Source of the DNA: a virus
DNA: 26,491 nucleotides
Strand: one strand, 5' to 3'
Virus record (IMG/VR): IMGVR_UViG_3300010885_012777
Location: 1-26,491 of that record
Shown here: positions 1-6,370 of the stretch, in pieces
How the letters are laid out: every line of letters starts with the position of its first letter
Numbering within the stretch: the first letter of the stretch is position 1
Translations under genes and position numbers: made by a program
Notes under the pieces: model-generated
What the model saw: the letters and a program-made list of their open reading frames with translations, nothing else
The model's database searches: none
Told to the model about the DNA's origin: nothing

Positions 1-1
1 C

Positions 2-1435
2 ACCACCCCAGTCAGCCTCTGGCTCGCTGAGTGTGAGAGACTATTCCGCTTAGTGCTTCAGGAGTCGAACTTCTACAACTCCATCGCGCAGTTCTACTAC
101 GACCTCGTGATCTTCGGCACAGCCGTGACGATCATCTATGAGGACTTTGAGAACGTCATCAACTGCTACAACCCCTGCGCAGGCGAGTACTACGTCGACA
201 TCGATGGCAAGTACCGGCCGACGGTTCTCTATCGTGAGTTCACCATGACTGTTGCGGCTGTGGTCGACGAGTTCGGCTACGAGAACTGCTCAGCGGTTGT
301 GAAGCAACTCTACGACAAGCTCGGCTCCGCTGGCTCTCCCGGCACCAACCTCACTCGCGAGATCATCGTCGCCCACGCGATCGAACCCAACAACGATGGG
401 CGAGACTTCGGCATCGACGCTTCCTTCGCCTTCCGGGAATGCTTCTGGGAATGGGGTGGTTCGACTAGTCCCCAAGCAGGCGCGCCGTTGGCTCCTGCCT
501 TGTTGCGCAAACGCGGCTTCCACGAACAACCCCACATGACCGTCCGCTGGGACATTGTCTCTAACGATCCCTACGGGCGCAGCCCAGCAATGGACGGCCT
601 ACCGGATCAGAAGCAACTCCAACTCGAAACCCGGCGCAAGGCCCAAGCGATCGACAAGATGGTCAACCCTCCCTTGGTTGCCGACGTTCAGCTGAAGAAC
701 CAACCAGTCTCCCTCCTTCCCGGCGGCATGTCCTTCGTAACCGGCTACACCTCCTCAGGCAAGCCCGGCATCTCATCAATCTACGATACCAAGTTCCCCA
801 TCAACGAGATCACAGCCGATCTCGAGGAGGTCCGTGGGCGCCTACGCAAGGTCTTCTTCAACGACCTGTTCCAGACTGCTTCGCAATTCGAAACCCGTTC
901 CAACATCACTGCGGTTGAATGGTCCATGCGCAAGGCAGAGTCCATGGTCATGCTTGGGCCGGTGCTCGAACGCATCGACAACGAGGGCCTAAAGGTCGCA
1001 GTCGAACGCATCTTCGGCATCATGTCCCGCGCTGGCATCTTCCCCGATCCGCCAGAAGAGATTGCTGGCAAGAACATGGAGATCGAGTTCGTCTCAATGC
1101 TGGCGCAGGCCCAAGACGCAGCGCAGGCTGCAAGCATCGAACGTGTTCTAGGCCTTGCAGGCAACCTCGTCGGGGTCAAGCCCGAGATCATGGACAACCT
1201 CGATACAGATTTCGCGCTTGACAAGTACTCTTCTCTGTTGTCAAATGATCCTAGAATGATTAGGAGTCTCGAGGCCGTGGCAGCGATTCGGGAAGAACGA
1301 GCGCAGGCAGAGCAGCAGGCACAGATGGCGCAGCAGGCTGATGCTGCTCAGAAGTACGCGGCCTCCGCTAAGAACCTCGCAGCAACCCCCGTCTCAGGCG
1401 GAGGCAGTGCCCTTGACGCACTGACCGGAGGTTGA
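2..1435 (+). CDS. Portal (head-to-tail connector) protein, 5'-truncated
   Basis: The reading frame is open from base 2, so the gene starts upstream of the window. The GTG at 53 lies inside a continuous sequence (SLWLAECERLFRLVLQESNF) and is not a start. The product would form the dodecameric portal ring at the capsid vertex, through which DNA is packaged and ejected. The SNFYNSIAQFYYDLVIFGTA segment, a WDIVSNDPYGRSPAMDGLPD segment and a later VNPPLVADV stretch match the head-to-tail connector family of T7-like phages (PF12236 type). The last 50 or so residues are Ala/Gln-rich and likely helical, followed by a Gly/Ser tail, as is common in this family. It heads the head module, and its stop is followed one base later by the next ATG, with the Shine-Dalgarno GGAGG lying inside its last codons. 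Family assignment is strong; the missing N-terminus cannot be judged. Confidence 0.93.
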   Translation, partial: TTPVSLWLAECERLFRLVLQESNFYNSIAQFYYDLVIFGTAVTIIYEDFENVINCYNPCAGEYYVDIDGKYRPTVLYREFTMTVAAVVDEFGYENCSAVVKQLYDKLGSAGSPGTNLTREIIVAHAIEPNNDGRDFGIDASFAFRECFWEWGGSTSPQAGAPLAPALLRKRGFHEQPHMTVRWDIVSNDPYGRSPAMDGLPDQKQLQLETRRKAQAIDKMVNPPLVADVQLKNQPVSLLPGGMSFVTGYTSSGKPGISSIYDTKFPINEITADLEEVRGRLRKVFFNDLFQTASQFETRSNITAVEWSMRKAESMVMLGPVLERIDNEGLKVAVERIFGIMSRAGIFPDPPEEIAGKNMEIEFVSMLAQAQDAAQAASIERVLGLAGNLVGVKPEIMDNLDTDFALDKYSSLLSNDPRMIRSLEAVAAIREERAQAEQQAQMAQQADAAQKYAASAKNLAATPVSGGGSALDALTGG

Positions 1436-1436
1436 T

Positions 1437-1589
1437 ATGAAAATATCCAAACTATCAAACCATTATGGATGGCTTATTTCAATTGGCAATATCCGATTCA
1501 ATATCAAGTTGTGTCATCGATATGGTCATTGGAAGCCGAAACCAACTATAGGTAAAACATCTATTCTAGTACACAGACCGTGGCGCTAA
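1437..1589 (+). CDS. Small basic AT-rich ORF, unknown function
   Basis: A 50-codon ORF too short for most ORF callers. It begins with ATG one base after the portal stop, preceded by GGAGG at 1427-1431 with good spacing. It ends in TAATG, overlapping the start of the next gene. The product (MKISKLSNHYGWLISIGNIR at the N-terminus, RPWR at the C-terminus) is basic, has a CHRYGHW motif and no obvious membrane segment. By my count it is about 37% G+C (56 of 153 bases), while a 60-base line of the capsid gene counts at about 63%, so it looks like a late insertion (a moron-type gene). I do not recognise the family. The ribosome binding site and precise start/stop junctions argue that it is translated; the short length leaves doubt. 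Confidence 0.6.
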   Translation: MKISKLSNHYGWLISIGNIRFNIKLCHRYGHWKPKPTIGKTSILVHRPWR

Positions 1590-2056
1590 TGGCCAATGCA
1601 GCAGATCGTAAATCCATTCGTGCCCAAGAGAAGCTCGCAGAGCGTGAAGCCCGTGAGCGTGGGGAAGTTGTTGCGAAGCTGGCTGCGACTCCGCAGGGCC
1701 GCGCATATCTGTGGTCAAAGCTCGAAGCTGCCCATGTCTTCCAAACGTCCTTTTCTTCCGACCCGCTCGCGATGTCTTTTGCGGAAGGCGAGCGTAATCA
1801 AGGCCTTATCCTTCTCAACGACGTAATCACCTACTGCCCTGAGCAGTTCATTCAAATGATGGTAGAGAACAATGTCAGACGTTCAGCAAGGCAACCAGAC
1901 AGCGACAACCGAATCCCAGACGCAGACAGCGAATCAACCCTTGGGGAACGAGACGACGGTGCGGGACGAGAGCGGGACGATCAAGGACCCAGCAGCGTTA
2001 GCAAAGACGGCGGATACGACAACATCGTCGACTACGGATCAGTCAAAGTCGGCTGA
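1589..2056 (+). CDS. Bbp19-like phage head-module protein
   Basis: A 155-residue protein from ATG 1589, which shares its first base with the last base of the preceding stop. An in-frame GTG at 1580 is less likely. Residues 30-92 (AYLWSKLEAAHVFQTSF, then EGERNQGLILLNDVI and CPEQFIQMMVENN) match the pattern of the Bbp19-like family found between portal and scaffold genes in BPP-1-like podophages. Its role in those phages is not established, but its position implies head assembly. From residue 95 onward the gene overlaps the scaffold gene in another frame. That 61-residue tail is hydrophilic and rich in Asp, Arg, Ser and Gly, so it may be an overprinted extension that is dispensable. Confidence 0.72.
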   Translation: MANAADRKSIRAQEKLAEREARERGEVVAKLAATPQGRAYLWSKLEAAHVFQTSFSSDPLAMSFAEGERNQGLILLNDVITYCPEQFIQMMVENNVRRSARQPDSDNRIPDADSESTLGERDDGAGRERDDQGPSSVSKDGGYDNIVDYGSVKVG

Positions 2057-2612
2057 GGGTAAGACTGAAGAAGGCAAGGCCAAGACCGAAGCCGCCACTG
2101 GCGCCCCGGAGAAGTACGAAGCCTTCAAAGCCCCTGAGGGTATTACCCTCGACGACAAGCTGATCGAATCGGCTGCGCCGTTGTTCAAAGAACTCGGCCT
2201 GTCACAAGACCAAGCCCAGAAGCTCGTTGACTTCCACGCCGCCCAAACCAAAGCCGCAGGCGATGCAGGCATGAAGGCCTACGAAGACATGCGGGCTGAT
2301 TGGCGCACCAAGACCGCTTCAGACAAAGACCTTGGCAACGGCACCGACCTTCGCCCCGATGTCAAAGCCAACATCGGTCGCGCGCTGGACCTTGTCCCAG
2401 CTGAGGCCAAGACTGCTTTTTTTGAAGCCATGGACCTTACAGGCGCAGGCGATAACCCTGCGGTGATCCGAGTCATCAACGCTCTTGCCCAACGCATTGG
2501 CGAAGGCAAGCTAGTAGCCGGTGGTGGCGTAAGCCCTGCTGGTGTGCCGGGTGGCAAAGCCCGCACTGGCGCACAAGCCCTATTCCCCCATTTACCATCC
2601 TCGAACGGCTAA
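1872..2612 (+). CDS. Capsid scaffolding (assembly) protein
   Basis: A 246-residue protein lying directly before the major capsid gene, the usual place for scaffold. It would guide procapsid assembly inside the shell and leave before DNA fills it. Residues 1-75 are low-complexity, rich in Thr, Gln, Ser, Glu and Lys. Residues 80-125 carry the family-typical segments PEKYEAFKAPEGITLDD and APLFKELGLSQDQAQKLVDF, followed by a helical region and a Gly-rich C-terminal tail (AGGGVSPAGVPGGK). The ATG at 1872 has only a weak ribosome binding site (AGAGAAC) and lies inside the preceding gene, so translation may be coupled. No better start is visible before the conserved segment. The function is inferred from motif pattern and synteny, which agree well. 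Confidence 0.85.
   Translation: MSDVQQGNQTATTESQTQTANQPLGNETTVRDESGTIKDPAALAKTADTTTSSTTDQSKSAEGKTEEGKAKTEAATGAPEKYEAFKAPEGITLDDKLIESAAPLFKELGLSQDQAQKLVDFHAAQTKAAGDAGMKAYEDMRADWRTKTASDKDLGNGTDLRPDVKANIGRALDLVPAEAKTAFFEAMDLTGAGDNPAVIRVINALAQRIGEGKLVAGGGVSPAGVPGGKARTGAQALFPHLPSSNG
1896..1932 (+). repeat. Short direct repeat at scaffold start
   Basis: The ten bases CAGACAGCGA occur at 1896-1905 and again at 1923-1932, a period of 27 bases, or nine codons. The repeat therefore stays in frame in both overlapping genes: it encodes a QTA motif in the scaffold and PDSD/DADS in the Bbp19-like tail. It may reflect local duplication that helped build the overlap. Confidence 0.55.
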
Positions 2613-2636
2613 CCCCAGAGTGGGTCGAACAGCTAA
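2601..2636 (+). repeat. Imperfect direct repeat across the scaffold stop codon
   Basis: TCGAACGGCTAA (2601-2612) and TCGAACAGCTAA (2625-2636) match at 11 of 12 bases. The first copy contains the scaffold stop codon and the second lies in the gap before the capsid gene. This suggests a short duplication that extended the gap. Confidence 0.5.
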
Positions 2637-2686
2637 GGCTCAGATAGCATGACGAGGTCTACGCCTACCCCTCAAACCCACTCTGG
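2615..2686 (+). promoter_or_regulatory. Long-range inverted repeat in the capsid gene leader
   Basis: CCAGAGTGGGT (2615-2625) and ACCCACTCTGG (2676-2686) are perfect reverse complements over 11 bases, separated by 50 bases. They almost exactly bracket the only substantial non-coding gap in the late operon (2613-2696). The 3' arm ends in the GG that begins the capsid Shine-Dalgarno GGAG (2685-2688), so a folded transcript would partly sequester that site. A small GCTA/TAGC stem is possible inside the loop. There is no U-run after the 3' arm, so it does not look like an intrinsic terminator. A role in translational control, RNA processing or mRNA stability of the capsid message is inferred. Confidence 0.6.
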
Positions 2687-2696
2687 AGATTAACCA

Positions 2697-3740
2697 ATGG
2701 CCATTGTTGGCTCAACTGCCCTGACTTACGCCGACTGGGCGAAAAGGATGGACGACGACTATCGCACTGCGATGATCATCGAACTCCTTTCCCAGACGAA
2801 TGAAATCCTCGATGACATGCTGGTCGTCGAAGGCAACCTCCCAACCGGACATAAGACCACCGTCCGTACCGGCCTCCCTCAGGCCACTTGGCGCCTTCTG
2901 AACCAAGGCGTTCCGAATGCCAAGTCGACCACCGCGCAGATCGTCGACACCTGTGGCAACCTCGAAACCTACTCGGTGATCGACAAGGACATCGCTGACC
3001 TCAACGGCAACACCGCTGAGTTCCGCCTGTCTGAAGTCCGCGCCTTCCTCGAAGGTATGTCGCAGCAGGTTGCTTCGACGCTAATCTACGGCAACCAAGG
3101 TGTGAACCCGGAACGCTTCACCGGCTTTGCCCCTCGCTACTCGACCCTGTCTACGACTGCTTCCCAGACCGCCAACAACGTCCTCAACGCAGGCGGTACA
3201 GGCTCGACGAACACTTCCCTCTACATCGTCGTCTGGGGTGCTGACACTTGGCACGCGACCTTCCCCAAGGGCAAGATCACGGGCCTCCAGCATCGGGACA
3301 TGGGCGAGTGGCCGGTACAGGATTCGGCAGGCAACACCTACCAAGCCTACCGCGATCACTTCAAGTGGGAGATCGGTCTTGTCTCACGCGACTGGCGCTA
3401 TTGCGTCCGCGTTGCGAACATCGACATCACCCAGTTGACCGGCGTCTCCGCTGCGAACCTGATCAACCTGATCGTCCGCGGTCTCTACAAACTCCCGACT
3501 GCTCCCGCAGGCGCCACCGCTATCCAGACTTCGGACACTCCCGAAATCCGGGCTGACATGGGCCGCACGGTTATCTACTGCAACCGCGTGATCCGAACCT
3601 ACCTTGACCTTCAGGCCATGAATAAGACTAACGTCTTGCTCCGTCTTGAAGAGTTCAACGGCGAGGTCGTCACCACCTTCCGCGGCATCCCAATCCGTAC
3701 TTGCGATGCTATCCTCAACAATGAGACCGCGTTGGTCTAA
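2697..3740 (+). CDS. Major capsid protein (BPP-1 Bbp17-like)
   Basis: A 347-residue protein, the expected size for an HK97-fold major capsid protein without a large prodomain. The N-terminal stretch (LTYADWAKRMDDD, ELLSQTNEILDDMLVVEGNL, PTGHKTTVRTGLPQATWRLL) and the later DLNGNTAEFRLSEVRAFLEG are characteristic of the BPP-1-type capsid proteins of podophages. It would form the icosahedral shell with the scaffold as assembly template and the next gene product as an external cement. The ATG has GGAG eight bases upstream, at the end of an inverted-repeat arm, which may matter for its high, timed expression. The gene is G+C-rich with no sign of disruption. Confidence 0.94.
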   Translation: MAIVGSTALTYADWAKRMDDDYRTAMIIELLSQTNEILDDMLVVEGNLPTGHKTTVRTGLPQATWRLLNQGVPNAKSTTAQIVDTCGNLETYSVIDKDIADLNGNTAEFRLSEVRAFLEGMSQQVASTLIYGNQGVNPERFTGFAPRYSTLSTTASQTANNVLNAGGTGSTNTSLYIVVWGADTWHATFPKGKITGLQHRDMGEWPVQDSAGNTYQAYRDHFKWEIGLVSRDWRYCVRVANIDITQLTGVSAANLINLIVRGLYKLPTAPAGATAIQTSDTPEIRADMGRTVIYCNRVIRTYLDLQAMNKTNVLLRLEEFNGEVVTTFRGIPIRTCDAILNNETALV

Positions 3741-3753
3741 GGGAGTCGATCAG

Positions 3754-4299
3754 ATGATTCTTGACGCATTCCAAATGTTCGATCTGCCTTCTGCCCCGCG
3801 CAATCTCGCGCAGGTGGTTGGCACTTACGCCTCTACCAACACGCTCGACTACGGAATCACCTCTGGTATTCCGGCGTCCTCGGCTGGCGGTGGCGCCCGC
3901 GATATGGGTGTCGGTGATGACCCGGCGCTGAAGCTCCTTGTGCAGGTCACCACGACCTTCACCTCTGGCGGCGCCGGCACGTTGGCTGTTGCCTTGCAGG
4001 GTGCGGTTGATGATGGCACCGGTGCACCGGCTGCCTTCAGCACTTGGTGGTCCTCGCCTGCCTACGCTCTGGCCTCGCTGAACGCCGGCTCTCGCCTACT
4101 CGACATGGACTTCCCGCGTCCGCCTGACGGCATTGCAGTTCCGCGCTTCGTGCGCCTATTGTACTCCGTAGCTGGCGCAACCATGACGGCCGGTCAGATC
4201 GTCGCAGGCGTTGTCCTCGATCGTCCGGACCAGATGTACCAAGGCACTGACAACTCGATCATCGGTGGATACCCTGCCGGTATCACGGTTGCGAACTAA
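3754..4299 (+). CDS. Capsid cement protein (Bbp16-like)
   Basis: A 181-residue protein from ATG 3754, preceded by AAGGGAG with eight bases spacing. The open frame extends further upstream but overlaps the capsid gene. It begins MILDAFQMFDL and contains GGGARDMGVGDDPALKLLVQ, a run of alternating beta-strand residues (TLAVALQGAVDD), WWSSPAYALASLNAGSRLL, RFVRLLYSVAG and VVLDRPDQ. This order matches the Bbp16-like cement family encoded just after the capsid gene in BPP-1-like phages. Such proteins bind the outside of the expanded capsid at three-fold or quasi-three-fold positions and stabilise it. Position and motifs agree. Confidence 0.88.
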   Translation: MILDAFQMFDLPSAPRNLAQVVGTYASTNTLDYGITSGIPASSAGGGARDMGVGDDPALKLLVQVTTTFTSGGAGTLAVALQGAVDDGTGAPAAFSTWWSSPAYALASLNAGSRLLDMDFPRPPDGIAVPRFVRLLYSVAGATMTAGQIVAGVVLDRPDQMYQGTDNSIIGGYPAGITVAN

Positions 4300-4305
4300 G
4301 GAGGT
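4298..4305 (+). promoter_or_regulatory. Strong Shine-Dalgarno fixing a GTG start
   Basis: AAGGAGGT lies four bases before GTG 4310 and overlaps the stop of the cement gene. It decides the start of the following gene in favour of GTG 4310, because the same frame is open back to an ATG at 4211 inside the cement gene. Confidence 0.75.
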
Positions 4306-4309
4306 CAGC

Positions 4310-4798
4310 GTGAGCAAGCTCAAACGCTGGCTTCTGGGTCTAGGCTTAGTCGGGGCACTTGCCTCCGGCTTTGCTTGGGCCCAAGTCCCAGCCACTCTCA
4401 ACATCACCGGCAACGAGATTGTTCTCGGGGCGTTGCCGGGAGGTGGTTCACAGATTGCTATGCCTGCCTACATTCTACGGGGAGGTGCCAACCACACCCT
4501 CGTCGCGGCAGGCACTACGGTCTCGACCCAAGTTGCTGCTACCGCCTCTAGCGTTCTTGCTACTGGCGCTATCACCACATGGGCCGTCAACCTCCCAACC
4601 GCTCCCTATACAGGACAGCGCGTTATCATCAACTGCCCGGGTGGTTCCGTTACCACCCTGACGATCACCGCAACCTTGCCTGCTAGTGTAGCGATTGTCG
4701 GAACCAACCCGACCTCTTGCACCTCTGGCGGCACGATAGCTCAAGGATCTGGCTGGGAGTATTCCACCACAGCCAACACTTGGTATCGGTTCCTGTAG
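4310..4798 (+). CDS. Exported phage protein with fibre-like C-terminal domain
   Basis: A 162-residue protein starting at GTG 4310. Residues 1-24 form a Sec-type signal peptide: basic KLKRW, a hydrophobic core, and an AWA|QV cleavage site. The mature part is beta-rich, with TLNITGNEIVLG near the start. It ends in a segment (LPTAPYTGQRVIINCPGG, then VTTLTITATLPASVAIVGTN and ANTWYRFL) of a type that I know from the ends of phage tail-fibre and fibre-associated proteins. Two cysteines in the mature part could pair. It opens a run of five signal-peptide proteins. A soluble periplasmic or surface role, or a structural role reached through the periplasm, is possible; the specific function is unknown. 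Confidence 0.75.
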   Translation: MSKLKRWLLGLGLVGALASGFAWAQVPATLNITGNEIVLGALPGGGSQIAMPAYILRGGANHTLVAAGTTVSTQVAATASSVLATGAITTWAVNLPTAPYTGQRVIINCPGGSVTTLTITATLPASVAIVGTNPTSCTSGGTIAQGSGWEYSTTANTWYRFL

Positions 4799-4801
4799 GA
4801 G
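4797..4801 (+). promoter_or_regulatory. Shine-Dalgarno discriminating two adjacent ATGs
   Basis: AGGAG overlaps the preceding TAG stop. It is three bases from ATG 4805 and six bases from ATG 4808, so the second ATG is better spaced. Starting at 4808 removes a single methionine from the product. Confidence 0.55.
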
Positions 4802-4807
4802 AGAATG

Positions 4808-5275
4808 ATGAACCTCAAGCGTCTCGCCCTTCCGCTCCTCGCAGCCTTGGCAATTGGCCTTGGCGGTGTCGTAGCGCAGAACATCACCAAATCGGTTCAG
4901 CTGTCGCAGGACGGCTCAGGCCCGATTGGCTTCGACACCACCAATGGTGTCTACTTCCCGGGCCATCTGAACTCCACCAGCACGACGCCGTCCTACGATG
5001 GTGCCTCGTGTGGCGTGGCTCAGTCTATTTCTGGCGTCAGCACTTCCCGCTCGATCGCTGGTACCGACACGGCTGGTACTCTCCAGACCGGCGGCACCGC
5101 GACCCAGTGTCAGGTGGTCTTCGCCCGAGCCTACCTCTCGACTCCGTGGTGTGTGTTCTCATCCAACACAGGCGCAAGCCCTGTTGGTTGGACCGTCTCC
5201 ACGGCGGGCTTCAACGTCACCATGGCATCAGCCGCTGGCCTTCGGGTCAGCTACTCCTGCATAAGCGCAAGCTAA
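4808..5275 (+). CDS. Exported Cys-containing phage protein, probable fibre/decoration domain
   Basis: A 155-residue protein from ATG 4808 (156 residues from the adjacent ATG 4805). Residues 1-23 are a Sec signal peptide (MNLKRLALPLLAALA, ending VVA|QN). The body has VQLSQDGSGPIGFDTTNGVYF, then a C-terminal beta-rich module with SIAGTDTAGTLQTGGTATQC, VVFARAYLSTPWCVF and LRVSYSC. This 'GTDxAGTLxxG ... C ... P-C ... Y-x-C' layout recurs in phage virion proteins and fibres. All four mature cysteines lie in this module, which suits disulfide formation after export. The stop overlaps the start of the membrane-protein gene (TAATG), implying translational coupling. The exact role is not known. Confidence 0.75.
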   Translation: MNLKRLALPLLAALAIGLGGVVAQNITKSVQLSQDGSGPIGFDTTNGVYFPGHLNSTSTTPSYDGASCGVAQSISGVSTSRSIAGTDTAGTLQTGGTATQCQVVFARAYLSTPWCVFSSNTGASPVGWTVSTAGFNVTMASAAGLRVSYSCISAS

Positions 5276-6360
5276 TGTTCTGGCTCGGCCTAATCAGTTC
5301 GACTGCGTTTGTTCCGGGTTACACCGGCGCTACGTTGCCGACTGGTTGGGCCGTGCTTTCCTGTCTCCTCCCCCTGACCCTTTGGAGCAAGGCTGAAGTA
5401 GGCCCGCTCCATTGGGTGCTTTTTGCCTTCCTAGGCTACGCGGCAGCTTCGCTCTTGTGGACCACGAACGTCTTGAATGGAATTGAGGCCTTGTGGATGT
5501 TGTCGATTGTAGCCTTGGCCTTTCGCCTAGGATCAACGGACCTCTCCCTCCCAGCTCTTTGGAAAGGCCTCGCCTATGGCCTTGGGGTTTCATCGGTCGT
5601 CTGCATCTTCCAATGGTTCTATTTCGAGCCAGTCCTTCATCTCAACTGGAACCCGCCGGGCTTGATGTATAACTCAGCCAACCTAGGCGCGATCTGCGGG
5701 CTGGTGGTTGTGGCCCTTGCTACAGAGAAGCTTTGGTGGCATATTGCCCTAGTGGCTCCGGCCTTAGTTCTCAGTCACTCACGTGCAGGGTTAGCCATTG
5801 CAGCCATTGGTCTCTTAGCTTGCTGGGTCCGTCGGCCTGTAGTGATCGCCTGTGTTGCCTTGGCTGGCTTCGCTGCCATTACCTTCCATCCTTCCTCTTC
5901 CGACATCGAACGCTTCAACATCTGGTTCGCCACTTGGGACCTCCTCACGCCTTTCGGCCACGGCGCTGCCTCCTACCTTGGCCTTTGGATCGCCACATCG
6001 GCAGGCATTATGATCCCGGAGTATGCACACAATGAATGGCTCCAGTTTGCTTTCGAGTACGGCGCCGCGGCAGCAATTCCAATCGGGGTCATGGGGTTCG
6101 TCCTTACCCAAGGGGAACATAAACTATTTCCCTGCGCCATCGCCTTCTTCGCCCTTGCCTGCATTTCCTACCCGCTTCACTCACCCCTCACTGCACTGGT
6201 TGGCGCAGTCGCTGCGGGTAGGGTTGTTAGTGATTGGGATAGCCTTTGGCTTCTGCGCGGCATCCGCCGACTTCCTTTCCTATCGTGGGTACCTTCGCCA
6301 AGAGCAGATGCTAGTTCGTTTGGCCGCGCATATCTTCCCATTCAACCATCAACTTCGTAA
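5275..6360 (+). CDS. O-antigen ligase/polymerase-like polytopic membrane protein
   Basis: A 361-residue integral membrane protein from ATG 5275; the frame is open further upstream but that part lies in the preceding gene. I count roughly nine to ten hydrophobic segments. SHSRAGLAIAAIGLLA (Arg about residue 170) and the late-loop motif YAHNEWLQFAFEYGAAAAIP (His about residue 252) match the Arg-containing helix and the HN-x-(Y/W)-L-Q-x-x-x-E-x-G signature of the O-antigen ligase/polymerase (WaaL/Wzy, Wzy_C) superfamily. Those enzymes join polysaccharide chains to lipid A core or polymerise repeat units on the periplasmic face of the inner membrane. In a phage this could alter host surface polysaccharide (superinfection exclusion or seroconversion) or glycosylate exported proteins; both are inference. 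Flanking genes encode signal-peptide proteins. The family-like C-terminus seems to continue in the +1 frame after about 6216, so the last 45 or so residues given by this frame may not be the native ones. Confidence 0.75.
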   Translation: MFWLGLISSTAFVPGYTGATLPTGWAVLSCLLPLTLWSKAEVGPLHWVLFAFLGYAAASLLWTTNVLNGIEALWMLSIVALAFRLGSTDLSLPALWKGLAYGLGVSSVVCIFQWFYFEPVLHLNWNPPGLMYNSANLGAICGLVVVALATEKLWWHIALVAPALVLSHSRAGLAIAAIGLLACWVRRPVVIACVALAGFAAITFHPSSSDIERFNIWFATWDLLTPFGHGAASYLGLWIATSAGIMIPEYAHNEWLQFAFEYGAAAAIPIGVMGFVLTQGEHKLFPCAIAFFALACISYPLHSPLTALVGAVAAGRVVSDWDSLWLLRGIRRLPFLSWVPSPRADASSFGRAYLPIQPSTS

Positions 6361-6367
6361 CAGGTGA
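6218..6367 (+). other. Out-of-frame continuation of the membrane protein's C-terminus
   Basis: In the +1 frame, 6218-6364 encodes 49 residues (VGLLVIGIAFGFCAASADFL, then SYRGYLRQEQMLVRLA and AHIFPFNHQLRNR), ending in TGA 6365-6367. This looks like a final transmembrane helix followed by a basic helix and an FPxNxxLR motif of the kind found at the ends of O-antigen ligase-like proteins. The annotated frame instead ends in a Ser/Pro/Arg-rich tail without that character. The TGA lies three bases before the next ATG, overlapping its ribosome binding site (AGGTGA). The crossover must lie between about 6190 and 6230; the GGG run at 6216-6218 is a candidate. It could be a real mutation, a sequencing indel or a programmed +1 shift. 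Confidence 0.55.
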
Positions 6368-6370
6368 AGC

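Noticed and set aside
53-1435. GTG at 53 as the portal start
   Set aside because: The same frame is open to base 2 and encodes portal-like sequence upstream of it, so the gene is truncated by the window edge.
1580-1588. GTG 1580 as the start of the Bbp19-like gene
   Set aside because: ATG 1589 forms a TAATG junction with the preceding small ORF, a pattern repeated across this operon.
2613-2696. Inverted repeat before the capsid gene as an intrinsic terminator
   Set aside because: The loop is 50 bases long and no T-run follows the 3' arm. Termination immediately before the capsid gene would also make little sense without a promoter, and I could not identify one.
3646-3753. Longer cement protein starting at ATG 3646 or a capsid-cement frameshift fusion
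   Set aside because: The upstream part is a Ser/Arg/Pro-rich shadow of the capsid gene. ATG 3754 has a good ribosome binding site and gives the family-like N-terminus.
2-4299. Diversity-generating retroelement, suggested by the BPP-1-like head genes
   Set aside because: No reverse transcriptase motif (YxDD) is encoded in the window, and I saw no template/variable repeat pair in the fibre-like genes.
4717-5274. Upstream extension of the membrane-protein frame (a 547-residue reading)
   Set aside because: The extra part lies in the frame shadow of two signal-peptide genes and has no ribosome binding site. ATG 5275 in a TAATG overlap is the natural start.
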